From assembly GCF_028765165.1 (NCBI RefSeq), contig NZ_JARADB010000001.1:558001-622000 (forward strand): DNA of 64,000 nt. The letters run 5' to 3'. Numbering within the stretch: the stretch's first letter is position 1; each line of letters opens with the position of its first letter. The position numbers were made by a program, and so were the translations under genes. The DNA comes from Paenibacillus sp. MAHUQ-63. GTDB lineage: Bacteria; Bacillota; Bacilli; Paenibacillales; NBRC-103111. This document shows positions 18,529-28,384 of the stretch, piece after piece. The notes under the pieces are model-generated. The model did no database searches. It was not told the DNA's origin and was given only the letters and a program-made list of their open reading frames with translations.

Positions 18529-20286
18529 TTATTTACGATCGTTAATCGCTTTGATCACGTCTAGCGGAATTTTCGGCTCCCGGTCATACGTCAGCAAGCC
18601 GTTGATTTCCTGCTCCACATCCGTTAATTGCGTATAGCAATATCCTTGGACCACGCCCGAGTTCAGCAGCGGACGGATAACGGCGCGCAGCCTTTTCTCA
18701 TAGTCTTCGTCATTGTCGGCGCCGGAATATCCCCAGCCCTCCCAGTCGCTCTTCTTGTAAGCGATGCCGCCAAACTCGGTAACGAGAATCGGCTGGCCGG
18801 CATACGGGAACCCTTCGACAGACAGACGGCGGTTAGCCGGCATGGCGTGTACGGCCTTCTCAGCCGTGCTGTAGCGATCCTGCAGTACCTCTTCGCGCCA
18901 TTCGTAGTCGTGTATCGCGAACAAGTCGGTTTGGACCATTTCCCAGCCGTCATTGGAAATGACCGGACGCATCGGATCCAGCGACTTCGTCAAATGATAC
19001 ATCGTCAGCGCGTGCTGCTGCTGCCGCTTGTCGATTTGAATATTCGGCACGCCCCAGCTTTCATTCAGCGGAACCCACGCAATGATGGAAGGATGGTTAT
19101 AGTCGCGCTCTACGGAAGCCTGCCACTCTTTCGTGAAACGTCCGACATATTTCTCCGAATATTCGTATGCGTTAGCCGCTTCGCTCCACACGACCAGCCC
19201 AAGCACATCGCACCAGTATAAATATCTGGGGTCCTCCAGCTTCTGATGCTTGCGGGCGCCGTTGAAGCCCATCGCTTTCGTCAACTCCACATCCCGCTTG
19301 ATCGCTTCATCGCTTGGCGGTGTCAAGTTGCCATCCGGGAAATACCCCTGATCCAGTACCATTTTCAGGAAAAACGGCCGGTTGTTCAGACACAGCTTGC
19401 CATTCTCAATTGAAACCTTGCGCATACCGAAGTAGCTCGTTACTTCATCCACAGCCTGGCCATCGGTGAGCAGCGTAAATTTGACGTCATACAAATTCGG
19501 TTTATTCGGTGACCACCAGCCGCCAAGCCCATGGTCGTTAAAATCGTTCAAACGAACCTTTCTCGCACCCGAACCGCCTTTCAGCAGATACGTGTCTTCC
19601 GCAACAAGCTCGCCTTTAAAAGAAATCTCAACCTTCACCTGTTGTTTAGCTTGCTTGTTGTCGCTCTCAATGAAAAATTGGAACTCCACCTGCTTCTCGT
19701 CAATGTCGGGGGTAATTCTCACTTTATCCAAATAGGCCTCGGATGCAACAGCCTCCAGCCAAACCGTTTGCCAGATTCCAGTCGTACGCGTATAAAAAAT
19801 ACTAGCCGAATCCTTCAGCCAATACTGCTTGCCCCGCGGCAGCGTAACCTCTTGGCTGTAATCGACCGCCTTGACGACCAACGTATTCGTTCCGTCCTGC
19901 AAGGCATCCGTAATATCGGCGTGAAACGGCGTGTGCCCGCCTTCGTGCGTCGCTACCAGGGAGCCATTCACCCAAACCGAAGCGTCATAATCAACAGCCC
20001 CGAAATGCAGCAAGATGCGTTTGTTCTTAAAAGCATCCGGAATCGCCAGCTCTCTGCGGTACCATACGACATCGTGAAACGTGTTATCGCCGATGCCGCT
20101 AAGCTTGCTTTGGAACGCGAACGGTACCTGAATCGTTTTGGATAGCTTCCTAGTTCCGAGATGCCACTTCTCTCTGCCCCCGATGCGCTCGTCGTCGAAT
20201 TCAAATTCCCACTCGCCGTTCAGGTTCATCCAACTGTCTCTTATGAATTGCGGTCTTGGGTGCTCAGCACGAGGTTGATTCGTCAT
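18529..20286 (-). CDS. Glycoside hydrolase family 2 (beta-galactosidase / beta-glucuronidase type)
   Basis: 585 residues with the three GH2 domains in order: N-terminal jelly-roll sugar-binding (residues ~1-180, WMNLNGEWEFEF, FGAVDYDASVWVNG), Ig-like (~185-290) and TIM barrel (~295-580). The acid/base is E409 in PLNESWG and the nucleophile E504 in VTEFGG. No signal peptide, so it acts on imported oligosaccharide; the adjacent importer is a plausible supplier. The exact sugar is undetermined. RBS GGAGG precedes the ATG. Confidence 0.88.
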   Translation of the reverse strand: MTNQPRAEHPRPQFIRDSWMNLNGEWEFEFDDERIGGREKWHLGTRKLSKTIQVPFAFQSKLSGIGDNTFHDVVWYRRELAIPDAFKNKRILLHFGAVDYDASVWVNGSLVATHEGGHTPFHADITDALQDGTNTLVVKAVDYSQEVTLPRGKQYWLKDSASIFYTRTTGIWQTVWLEAVASEAYLDKVRITPDIDEKQVEFQFFIESDNKQAKQQVKVEISFKGELVAEDTYLLKGGSGARKVRLNDFNDHGLGGWWSPNKPNLYDVKFTLLTDGQAVDEVTSYFGMRKVSIENGKLCLNNRPFFLKMVLDQGYFPDGNLTPPSDEAIKRDVELTKAMGFNGARKHQKLEDPRYLYWCDVLGLVVWSEAANAYEYSEKYVGRFTKEWQASVERDYNHPSIIAWVPLNESWGVPNIQIDKRQQQHALTMYHLTKSLDPMRPVISNDGWEMVQTDLFAIHDYEWREEVLQDRYSTAEKAVHAMPANRRLSVEGFPYAGQPILVTEFGGIAYKKSDWEGWGYSGADNDEDYEKRLRAVIRPLLNSGVVQGYCYTQLTDVEQEINGLLTYDREPKIPLDVIKAINDRK

Positions 20287-20495
20287 AGCTGAAAATTACC
20301 TCCATAAAATTAATTTGTAAGTTAATTAAATAAGTCCATTTTGCCTAAACCTATTATCATCCCAAGTTTATTATCTGTCAATATACGTTATTCAATTAAC
20401 TGAATGGTTAACCTTAACGTACCTTGTTACATATTCATGGCTTGTCTCTGGCACAGTTTGCGATGATACCTTGTACGAAACGGGGCGGAAAAGGA

Positions 20496-21420
20496 GGAGC
20501 GGCATGTGCTGCATTAGAATTGCTTCGCTCTTTGCTGAATGGGCGAGCCAGCCGTAATCGCAGGTGTAACAAGGCTGAACCATACGCAGCGTAACAAGCC
20601 TGGCTATACGCTGGCGTAGAAAGCCAGACCCGTTTGCAGATTTAACAAGCCTGCCCGATCGCAGGCGTAACTGGAATTTCTCCCTTTATTTCTGCTGAAT
20701 GATGCTCCAACAGTCGTGATAACTGGAAAACCTCCCGCTAATTTCATGAAAAAAGCCGCTTTCGTGCATCGATGGCTGATTTTAACATGAGAAATTCCCG
20801 TTATTCGTCCTACCAGACATTTTGGCAGCGTTATAACTGGAGTTTTTCCAGTTATTCCAGTCCTCGGACGAGTCCTGCATGTGCGACTGGGGATGCTTGG
20901 AGTTCTTTCAGTTGTTGCTTGAGTTTCGAGAGAGCGGCGTGTGCTGCATTAGAATTGCTGCGTTCATCGCCGATCAATAGACAAGCCTGCCCATTCGCAG
21001 GCGTAACTGGAATTTCTCCCTTTATTTCTGCTGAATGATGCTCCATCTATTGTGATAACTGGAAAACCTCACGCTAATTTCATAAAAAGTGCTGCTTTCG
21101 TGCATTTTTTACTGATTTTAACATGAGAAATTCCCGCTATTCGTCCTACCAGACATTTTGGAAGCAATATAACTGGAGCTTTTCCAGTTAACCAGTATTT
21201 GGACGAGTTCTGCATGTGCTTAGGTAGAGCTGCTTGGAATTTTTCAGTTGTTGCTTGTTCTTGGAGGGAGCGCCACTTGCGACATTAGAGTTACTTGGAG
21301 TTCTTTCAGTTGTTGTTAGTGCTTGGAGGGAGCGCTGCGTGCGACATTAAAGTTACTTGGAGTCCTTTCAGTGGTTGCTTGTGCTTGGAGGGAGCCGCAT
21401 GCGCGACATCGATACCTGGA
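20496..21420. repeat. Intergenic repeat field, family A (TAACTGGA elements)
   Basis: A gene-free stretch of about 1.2 kb (20287-21489) holds two long direct copies (20644-20884 and 20981-21217). In each, TAACTGGA recurs 52 bp apart (20668/20720 and 21004/21056), followed by TAACTGGAGTTTTTCCAGTTA-like dyads at 20833-20854 and 21170-21190. A GTGCTGCATTAGAATTGCT segment also recurs (about 20503 and 20939). Three further ~61-bp tandem units beginning CTTGGA then TTCAGT occur at about 21232, 21293 and 21355. Stop codons break all frames, so it is non-coding. Confidence 0.85.
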
Positions 21421-21489
21421 GTTATGCCCAGCCAGGTCTTCTGCGCAAAAAAAGCGACGCAGGCATAACCCCCTGCATCGCTCATTTCA

Positions 21490-21774
21490 TTAATCGATAT
21501 AGCCTGCGAAACCATGCTTCATCAAATAATCCATTTCCGCCTCCAAAATGGTGTCGACCGCCAGCTCCGTCAGTTTCACATCCGGCCTGCTCAAAATGTG
21601 ATCGATCAGGTCATCGCTGTCGATGTCGACCTCCCCTTTGGCGTTCTCCTCGGCTTTGAGAATATACGCTTTTTCGTACTTCAGCACGAGTTGAATTTGT
21701 TTTTCATCCGCATTCGACTTCTCTGCGATGAAACGGATCAGTTCCTGCTCGTTTAATTGTTTGTTATTACTCAT
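21490..21774 (-). CDS. Conserved hypothetical protein (Paenibacillus-type, 94 aa)
   Basis: 94 residues, acidic and mostly helical, with no signal peptide or membrane segment. The N-terminal half (LIRFIAEKSNADEKQIQLVLKYEKAY, written in pieces) resembles a small helical domain found in short Firmicutes proteins. RBS GGAGATGATG is close to the ATG. I do not recognise a function. It abuts the repeat field at its 3' end. Confidence 0.65.
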   Translation of the reverse strand: MSNNKQLNEQELIRFIAEKSNADEKQIQLVLKYEKAYILKAEENAKGEVDIDSDDLIDHILSRPDVKLTELAVDTILEAEMDYLMKHGFAGYID

Positions 21775-21931
21775 GATTCATCATCTCCTGCTCCATTGAC
21801 TTCTTCCGATTATTGTAGCACAGTTGTCCGGATTTTATTTTTCTCACCTGATACCGCGTATCACCTTGGTCATGTTAACATAGAATGGCTTGGAAAAACA
21901 TACCTAAAAAACAACGCTACAAGGGGGTACT

Positions 21932-23728
21932 ATGAATCTGGAACGACGCGTCGCCGCACTTGAGAAGAAAGTCCAAGAGCTGGAACAGCTGCTGCACCAT
22001 ACGTTGGAACGGGACAACGCTGCGAAAGCCGGCCGGCCCGATTGGCCACCGCCGCCGTCAGCTGAACATGCCGCCCAACCCACTTCCGGGCCTCAGCTGC
22101 CGTCTCTGCCTGACCAACAACTTAACGCACCTCAGCTCTCATCTCAGCCTGAACAACCACTCACCGGCTCACAGCTCCCGCCTTCGCCCGATCGGCAGCT
22201 CCCCGCCCAGAAGGTGCCTGCCCCGCAAGCTCCCCCAACAGACTGGGAGCATCTGATCGCGCGCGTCTGGCTGCCGCGCATCTTCATCCTCGTCTTCCTG
22301 CTCGGCGTGCTGTGGGGCTTCACCGCTGCCGTCAATGCCGGCATCATTACCGAGCCCATCCGGTGCTGGCTCGGAGCTGCCGCAGCCTTCCTGATGTACT
22401 GGCAAGGGGAGGTCCAAATCCGCCGCAACCGCGCGGCGCTGGGGCAAGTCCTGCTCGGCGGGGCGAGCGGGGTGCTGATCCTGACGCTGTTTGCCGCGCA
22501 TATGCTGTTCGAGCTGATCCCGGCCTCCATCGCGTTCTTGCTATACGTGATCTCTCTCGCAATCAGCGTATACACAGCGATCCACCATCGCTCGCAGGCG
22601 CTCATGATTATCACGCTGCTAGCCGGCTATCTCGTTCCCTTCCTCATCGAGACCGAGCAGCCGAACATGTGGACCTTCGCGGGCTATGAAGGCCTCTTCT
22701 CCATGGCGATGCTGCTGCTATCGCTGCGCTATTCGTTCCGCAGCGCTTATTTCACCGCATTCGGCGTGCTTCATCTGCCGCTGCTCATTGCAACGATTGC
22801 CGGCCATGAGGATAGCGATCGACCCGCGCTGCTGGCTGTTGTGATCGTTCAGCACTTGCTCCTCTTCGCCGTTTCGCTGCTACGCTCACAAGACAGCCGG
22901 ATCGGACAGCGAATCGCCTTGTTCCTCAGCTTCGGCCTGCTCGCAGCATGGAGCTACGGTCTGTATGGCGCTTCAGGTGTCGATCGGCTCTTCTACGAGT
23001 CGATGCTGGCGTTGTGGTCGATCTTATATATCGGCACATCCGTCTGGCTGTATAGGAACAAGCGCAATATGTCCACCCATCTCGCTATCGCAACGTTCGG
23101 CGTTTTCCTGTGGCTGATCTATGTGCTGCGGGCCGATCAAGCGGGAGCGGCGCTGCTCGTCGAAGGCAGCCTGGCCCTTGTGCTGGGGACCCGCTTCCGG
23201 AGCCGGCTGCAGCAAGTTAGCGGCGCACTGACTTATTTCATCGGGATGCTCATCGTATTCGATCATGGGATCGATTGCATCCTATCCAGCGAGACATTCG
23301 CCTGGCTTTTGCTTGTAGTGACCATCGGCGGTCTTTATGCGTTTTACCGTAAGCAAGCGAAAGCGGACCTTGTACACCCGCAATTTCCAATGGTTTTACT
23401 CTGGTTGGAATTCGTCCTGCTGCTCGTTTACGTCTCCCAATTGACGAATGTCATGACGAAAGGCTTGGACAGCGATTATCAGCATCTGATCCTCTCGGGC
23501 GTTTGGGCGGTCTACGCCGTACTGCTCATCATCGCAGGGCAGTTCGTCCGTAAAGCCAAGGCGAATTGGGTCGGCATCCTGTTCTTATTCATCACTTTGC
23601 TCAAAATCATCTTCATCGATCTGCCAGACGTATCCACAGCCGTTCGCGCGATCCTCTTCATCGGACTTGGCGCGATAGGCGTCGGTATTTCCAGACTGTT
23701 TTACAAACGTAAAGAACCGAACGAATAA
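21932..23728 (+). CDS. DUF2339 family multi-pass membrane protein
   Basis: 598 residues. An N-terminal coiled coil (RRVAALEKKVQELEQLL, residues 5-21) is followed by a Pro/Gln-rich linker with repeated LPPSPDRQLPAQ-like units (~35-105) and then about fourteen membrane helices. This layout is the DUF2339 family, whose function is unknown. RBS AAGGGGG precedes the ATG. It is a single-gene unit with its own terminator. Confidence 0.8.
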   Translation: MNLERRVAALEKKVQELEQLLHHTLERDNAAKAGRPDWPPPPSAEHAAQPTSGPQLPSLPDQQLNAPQLSSQPEQPLTGSQLPPSPDRQLPAQKVPAPQAPPTDWEHLIARVWLPRIFILVFLLGVLWGFTAAVNAGIITEPIRCWLGAAAAFLMYWQGEVQIRRNRAALGQVLLGGASGVLILTLFAAHMLFELIPASIAFLLYVISLAISVYTAIHHRSQALMIITLLAGYLVPFLIETEQPNMWTFAGYEGLFSMAMLLLSLRYSFRSAYFTAFGVLHLPLLIATIAGHEDSDRPALLAVVIVQHLLLFAVSLLRSQDSRIGQRIALFLSFGLLAAWSYGLYGASGVDRLFYESMLALWSILYIGTSVWLYRNKRNMSTHLAIATFGVFLWLIYVLRADQAGAALLVEGSLALVLGTRFRSRLQQVSGALTYFIGMLIVFDHGIDCILSSETFAWLLLVVTIGGLYAFYRKQAKADLVHPQFPMVLLWLEFVLLLVYVSQLTNVMTKGLDSDYQHLILSGVWAVYAVLLIIAGQFVRKAKANWVGILFLFITLLKIIFIDLPDVSTAVRAILFIGLGAIGVGISRLFYKRKEPNE

Positions 23729-23742
23729 GGCCCCTCAACCTT

Positions 23743-23784
23743 AACCTTCAGCACCCGCTTCGTCGCGGTGGCGAAGGTTTTTTT
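23743..23784 (+). terminator. Terminator of the DUF2339 gene
   Basis: AACCTTC (23743-23749) / GAAGGTT (23773-23779) with an inner GC-rich pairing, then a run of seven T. Confidence 0.85.
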
Positions 23785-23905
23785 ATTAGGTTCAGGGTGA
23801 CCTGGAATGTGAAATGGTGTAACCGCTAATGAAATTGAAACAACGGAAAGCTCATTTTGAACCCCGTCGCAGCATTTGACGCAACAATAACGTCCATGTT
23901 AAAAA

Positions 23906-23930
23906 AGCCTACGGCATCAGCCGCAAGCCT
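23906..23930 (-). terminator. Terminator of the YtkA-like lipoprotein operon
   Basis: On the minus strand GGCTTGCGGC-tgat-GCCGTAGGCT pairs with wobble bases and is followed by a T6 run. Confidence 0.7.
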
Positions 23931-23931
23931 A

Positions 23932-24765
23932 TCAAGGCACTTGAACGATATAAGGGACAATCAACACTTCGCCCCGGTGCTGAAACTGGCCCCAAATTTT
24001 GTAGATGCCGCTCTTGGGAAAGTTAATTTTGAAGGCGGCCACAGGCCCTGACCCCGTCTGGTCGTTCGGATGTACATGCACATAGTCGCTGCCATCGGCG
24101 CTGATCGCGACGACATGACCCAAACTTCCCAGATAGGGCTGCAGATCGGTGATGCCCTGCTTCGTCTCAGCATCCTTGATCGTAAAGACCATATCCAGAT
24201 CCATCCCCGCCATCAGGTGGTCGAAGGCCAGCGTCACTTGCCTGCCTTGCACCACCTTCGCGAGCGAAGTGTCGGGTTTCAGCGAAGGCGGTTTGGTATC
24301 CTTGCTCCCTCCGCCGATCGTGACCCAATGCGTTTGCACGGTCTCCCCCATCCCCTGCGGAGTGAAATCGGCAATGAGCTGATAGTAGCCGTTCGCCGGG
24401 AACTTCGTTCTGACTTCGAACTGCCCCTTACCGGTATGCTCGGGATGCAGATGCTCGAAGTAAGCAAGATCCCGGCTAACGACGATCACATGCATCAGCT
24501 TCTCATGCACGACGTCGAACGCATCAATGGGTTTATTCCATTTATCTTGAATCAGAATCGTGATCGTTGCCTCTTCATTCGGTATGTAGCGGTCGGCCGT
24601 TACCGCGAAATGAGCGATCGCATCGCTGCTATGGGCATGCGCGGATCCAGCCCCTGCCATTCCCGCCATCCCCGGCATCTCCATCCCCTCTTGCAGGGAG
24701 GACGCCCTTCCGCAACCGCTGAGAAGGATCGTCAGCCCTATGAGCAGGATGGCCAACTGTTTCAT
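23932..24765 (-). CDS. YtkA-like domain lipoprotein
   Basis: 277 residues with a lipoprotein signal (lipobox LSGC at residues 15-18). The mature part starts with a Met/Gly/His-rich stretch (MEMPGMAGMAGAG), then two beta-rich domains, the second resembling YtkA (FDHLMAGMDLDMVFTI; LGHVVAISADG). His/Met richness suggests metal, perhaps copper, handling at the cell surface, which is inference. Its start overlaps the stop of the upstream membrane gene by 4 bp (ATGA), so the two are translationally coupled. Confidence 0.75.
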   Translation of the reverse strand: MKQLAILLIGLTILLSGCGRASSLQEGMEMPGMAGMAGAGSAHAHSSDAIAHFAVTADRYIPNEEATITILIQDKWNKPIDAFDVVHEKLMHVIVVSRDLAYFEHLHPEHTGKGQFEVRTKFPANGYYQLIADFTPQGMGETVQTHWVTIGGGSKDTKPPSLKPDTSLAKVVQGRQVTLAFDHLMAGMDLDMVFTIKDAETKQGITDLQPYLGSLGHVVAISADGSDYVHVHPNDQTGSGPVAAFKINFPKSGIYKIWGQFQHRGEVLIVPYIVQVP

Positions 24766-25787
24766 TGGTTTCTCCCGGGCCGGAGCGGTGCCGTCATGAT
24801 GCTAAGCCCCAACGATGCGAGACCGCAGATGAACATGGTGCCCCCCCACAGCTCCGGAGACCAATCCAACGTATGATACAGCTGCAGATCGGCGAAATAC
24901 AAGCCCCAGATCAACACGGGAAGCAAGAAGAAAACAAGCCGGTATTGCCACGCGTCCGCCTCTTTCCCGCTCAGCATATAGAAGAGCCAATCGCCAACGA
25001 TACCGCTTATGAGCAAAATGACGATCGAGCCGTAATGGTTGAATCCGTCGAGTCCGGCCATTAAGACGGCTTCAAGAACGAAGAAATAGGTGACCGTGCC
25101 CAGCGGCAGCCGCCATCTTCTCATGACGAGCATGACGGGGAGGACGAGCAGCAGAGTCGTCACCAGGAAATCGACCACGGCTCTCGCGACGGCATCCTCT
25201 TCCCTGGCCATCCACAGGTTTTGCCGGAAAGACCAAGCATACATAAGGAAGAAGGCCAAGACCGCGAACGTTAAGGCAATCGAGGTCAGCGCCGGCAGCA
25301 GCCTGCGAAATGTCGGAGACGTCTCCTCCATACTGCTCATGGCGCGGTACGGACTGGTCAGAATCATCAGCGCGCCGGTCAATAGGACGAGATGCGAAGG
25401 GCTGAGGAGCGCCTCGATGTTTTTCTCAATGCCGAAAATCGTGTGCCAGAACATATCGCCAAGACCGCCGATAAGAAAAATGATAACGCCCGCAATCCCG
25501 AGCTTATATCCGGCCGGTATCGCCTCCGCCCATGTGAGATGCCGGTTTGCCGCTTTGTTCCGGTACGTGATGCTGAGTATCCACACCGCACAAGCCAAAT
25601 ATCCCGAATACAGAATGGCATGCCAAGGCGTAAAGAACGTTTCGACCGCTCCATGATTATGAGCGAAGCCATCGATAAACAGACCTGTAATGAGCCACAC
25701 GCCCATCAGCATCGTGACGGCATGCTTCATGACGCTCATACTTCGAGCGGCCTGCGCTCTTTCCAGTTGAACGGACAACAGGATCAT
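24762..25787 (-). CDS. Multi-pass membrane protein of unknown function, coupled to the lipoprotein
   Basis: 341 residues with about eight membrane segments. Several histidines sit in or near them (DGFAHNHGAVETFF, TPWHAILYSGY, GGLGDMFWHTIFG, SPSHLVLLTG), which may bind metal or haem. The start is uncertain: GAGGGG is adjacent to the ATG at 25787, so a later start (for example the ATG at 25739) is possible. It is upstream partner of the YtkA-like lipoprotein. I know no function for it. Confidence 0.65.
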   Translation of the reverse strand: MILLSVQLERAQAARSMSVMKHAVTMLMGVWLITGLFIDGFAHNHGAVETFFTPWHAILYSGYLACAVWILSITYRNKAANRHLTWAEAIPAGYKLGIAGVIIFLIGGLGDMFWHTIFGIEKNIEALLSPSHLVLLTGALMILTSPYRAMSSMEETSPTFRRLLPALTSIALTFAVLAFFLMYAWSFRQNLWMAREEDAVARAVVDFLVTTLLLVLPVMLVMRRWRLPLGTVTYFFVLEAVLMAGLDGFNHYGSIVILLISGIVGDWLFYMLSGKEADAWQYRLVFFLLPVLIWGLYFADLQLYHTLDWSPELWGGTMFICGLASLGLSIMTAPLRPGRNQ

Positions 25788-25827
25788 CCCCTCGCATTTG
25801 TCATTATCACTGTACTATCATACACAG

Positions 25828-26616
25828 CTACTCACTTGCTGAGACCCAGACGACACCCTTTTTCTCCAGCTCGGATTCCCACTCTTTCGGTGCGGGAACA
25901 TCGCTCACGATCATATCCAGCTCTCCGAGATCGGCAATTTTGTAGAATTGCACAAGTCCGAATTTGGAGTGGTCGCAGAGCGCAATGCTTTGCTTGGCAT
26001 ATTTCATGAACTGCTGGGTCATTTGACCTTTGCCCACCTCGAAACCTGTAATGCCTTTGCCCAGCATCATGCCGTCCACGGAGAGGAACGCCTTGTCCGC
26101 ATGAAAGTTCTCCACCATTTTCTCCGCCAGCGTACCGGATACCCGGGAATGCATCGCATTCACTTGCCCCCCCAGCAAATAAATATCGCCCGAGAACAAG
26201 CCTTTGTTTTTGTAATCGATCAACAAGATGAGTGCCGGGATGGAGATGGTGAGCACCGTAATATTTTTCTTATTCAGCAAATAATCGATGATATGCAGTG
26301 TTGTCGTGCCGTCGTCAATGAAGAGAACGTCATTGTCTTCCACAATCGTTGCCGCCGCCCGGCCGATTCTGCGCTTCTCGTCCGCATGCAGCACCTCCCT
26401 CTTCAGATGGGATGGCTCGTCCCGGGATAGATTGATTTTGACGGCGCCGCCGTAGACCCGTTTCAGCTTCTTCTCCTCTTCCAGCTCCTCCAAATACCGG
26501 CGTATCGTTTCCGATGAAACATTCAAACGCTCCACCAGATCGTTCGTTGTTACTTTCCCCTCCAGATTCAACTGGTTGAGGATATAATCCTTCCGTTCTT
26601 CACCGACTAATGACAT
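25828..26616 (-). CDS. DeoR family transcriptional regulator
   Basis: 262 residues. The N-terminal winged helix has the DeoR signature (VTTNDLVERLNVSSETIRRYL near residues 21-41 and RVYGGA). The C-terminal sensor has the family's sugar-phosphate isomerase-like core (DDGTTTLHIIDYL; FLSVDGM). RBS GGAGG. It is the last gene downstream of the phosphonate transport genes, 46 bp after the permease, so it probably responds to a phosphonate or aldehyde intermediate. A direct role is inferred from position only. Confidence 0.85.
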   Translation of the reverse strand: MSLVGEERKDYILNQLNLEGKVTTNDLVERLNVSSETIRRYLEELEEEKKLKRVYGGAVKINLSRDEPSHLKREVLHADEKRRIGRAAATIVEDNDVLFIDDGTTTLHIIDYLLNKKNITVLTISIPALILLIDYKNKGLFSGDIYLLGGQVNAMHSRVSGTLAEKMVENFHADKAFLSVDGMMLGKGITGFEVGKGQMTQQFMKYAKQSIALCDHSKFGLVQFYKIADLGELDMIVSDVPAPKEWESELEKKGVVWVSASE

Positions 26617-26662
26617 GGGGCAAATCCTCCAGTTATAAGCATTCTACAGCCATTATAGGGTT

Positions 26663-28384
26663 TTACTTGGCCGTTTGCCAAGGAGCCGTTCCTTTTTTTA
26701 CCCGTTTCAAAATAAGTTCATACCCGAGACGAACGACGATGTTCGTCACGACGATCAATGTCGACATGGCAGCTGCGGCCGCAACGTCTCCGGCATCCTC
26801 CATATTCACCAAAGCGACAGCCGCCAAATTCATATCGGCCGACCGGAGAAATACGACCGCGGAAACCGTGACCATGGCATTGACGAAAAAGTACATCGCC
26901 ATTTCGATAATGGCCGGCATGGACATCGGGACCGTTACCCGCAGAAAGGTTCGGTACAACGGCACGCGCATCGACTCCGAGACAAGTTCGAAATCCTTGT
27001 CCAGCTTCTTCAGCGCCGTCGTGGCCGTAATGAACGGGACCGCATAATAATGCGTGATGTTCGCAAGTACGATAATCGCCATCGTCCCGTACATCCAATG
27101 AAGCGGATTGCCGGGCTCATTGAAGAAGAAAATGTACGCAAGGCCAATGACCATCCCCGGGAGCGCAAGCGGCAGGATGGACAGGAAATAACCGAATTGC
27201 CGGAGGAGCTTCAAGGATCTCATTTTCTCGATGATATAGGCAAAAACAAATGTCATCACCGTACCGGCAACCGCCGTAACGAACGCAACCCGGATGGAAT
27301 TCCAGAACGGCTCGAGCCCCGACCCCGCAACACTTGAGAAATTATAATGCTTGAATCCGAGTGTTAAATGATATGGCCACACGTTCACTAATGAAGCAAA
27401 AACAATCGTAGCCAGCGGGACCAAGATTCCGACGGATACCAGCAGGCAGAACACGCTGTAGAACCGGTCCCTGTCGCGTCCCTCCGGTATGCGGTATGGC
27501 GTGGATTTGGAAGAAAGCATCGCCCGCTGCTTGCTTGCGACAATCCGGTCGACGATGAACGCGATGACCGCCGGAACGGTCAGCAGGATGCCCACCGTCG
27601 CGCCCATCGGTAAATTTTGTTGGCCGATCACTTGTTTATAAATATCCGTAGCGAGAACGTTAAATTTCCCCCCGATTGCCTGAGGCGCCCCGAAATCCGT
27701 GAAACTGGCCGTGAAACAGACGAAAATAGCGCTAATGAGACCATATTTAACGGACGGTATCGTGACCGTAACAAATGTTTTCCATTTCTTCGCGCCAAGC
27801 GACTCCGCAGCTTCATACAGCCGTTGATCGGTCATCGACAAAGCGGTTATAAAAATTAAAAAGGCTTGTGGAAATAAATAAATCACTTCCGAGATGATAA
27901 TGCCGACAGGTCCGTAGATGGGAACACGCACCCCCGGCAGAAGTCCGAAGAAACCGTGCGTAACCATCCCTTGATTGCCGAATAAATACGTCAGGGCGAT
28001 GCCGTGCATCATCGTAGGCTCGAAGAGCGGCAGCAGCGCTACATAGCGCAAGTAGCTTTTGCCGCGAATGCCCGTACGGCTAACGCCGTATGCGTACAGA
28101 AATGCTAACGATACGGCAAGCACGGTAGATAACGCCGAGATCCATACCGTATTCGTTAACGATTGCAGCAACGAAGGTGTAGAAAAATAGGTGATGAAAT
28201 TGGCGATACCGGTATATTCCCCATGTTTGTTCAGCAGCGCTTTACTGAATAAGAGCAGCAGCGGAATAAGCGTGCTGACCAGGAGGGTCGCGACGAGCAG
28301 AAGGATCAAGCCGTTCTGCAGCGTGAACAATGCTCCGAAGCGGCGGCGGATCGGCGGATTCATGCTAATGGCTGCCTTACTCAT
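26663..28384 (-). CDS. ABC transporter permease, two-domain fused (2-aminoethylphosphonate type)
   Basis: 573 residues with about twelve membrane helices forming two fused permease domains, each with an EAA-like loop (YEAAESLGAKKWKTFVTV and FELVSESMRVPLYRTFLRV). This fused form is typical of iron and phosphonate (PhnU/PhnV-like) importers. It overlaps the ATPase stop codon by 4 bp. The neighbouring phnW/phnX make 2-aminoethylphosphonate the likely substrate. Confidence 0.85.
   Translation of the reverse strand: MSKAAISMNPPIRRRFGALFTLQNGLILLLVATLLVSTLIPLLLLFSKALLNKHGEYTGIANFITYFSTPSLLQSLTNTVWISALSTVLAVSLAFLYAYGVSRTGIRGKSYLRYVALLPLFEPTMMHGIALTYLFGNQGMVTHGFFGLLPGVRVPIYGPVGIIISEVIYLFPQAFLIFITALSMTDQRLYEAAESLGAKKWKTFVTVTIPSVKYGLISAIFVCFTASFTDFGAPQAIGGKFNVLATDIYKQVIGQQNLPMGATVGILLTVPAVIAFIVDRIVASKQRAMLSSKSTPYRIPEGRDRDRFYSVFCLLVSVGILVPLATIVFASLVNVWPYHLTLGFKHYNFSSVAGSGLEPFWNSIRVAFVTAVAGTVMTFVFAYIIEKMRSLKLLRQFGYFLSILPLALPGMVIGLAYIFFFNEPGNPLHWMYGTMAIIVLANITHYYAVPFITATTALKKLDKDFELVSESMRVPLYRTFLRVTVPMSMPAIIEMAMYFFVNAMVTVSAVVFLRSADMNLAAVALVNMEDAGDVAAAAAMSTLIVVTNIVVRLGYELILKRVKKGTAPWQTAK

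Noticed and set aside
20496..21420. The repeat field considered as a CRISPR array
   Set aside because: Repeat units are long, differ in length and are mutually degenerate, spacers are not unique sequences, and no cas gene is near.
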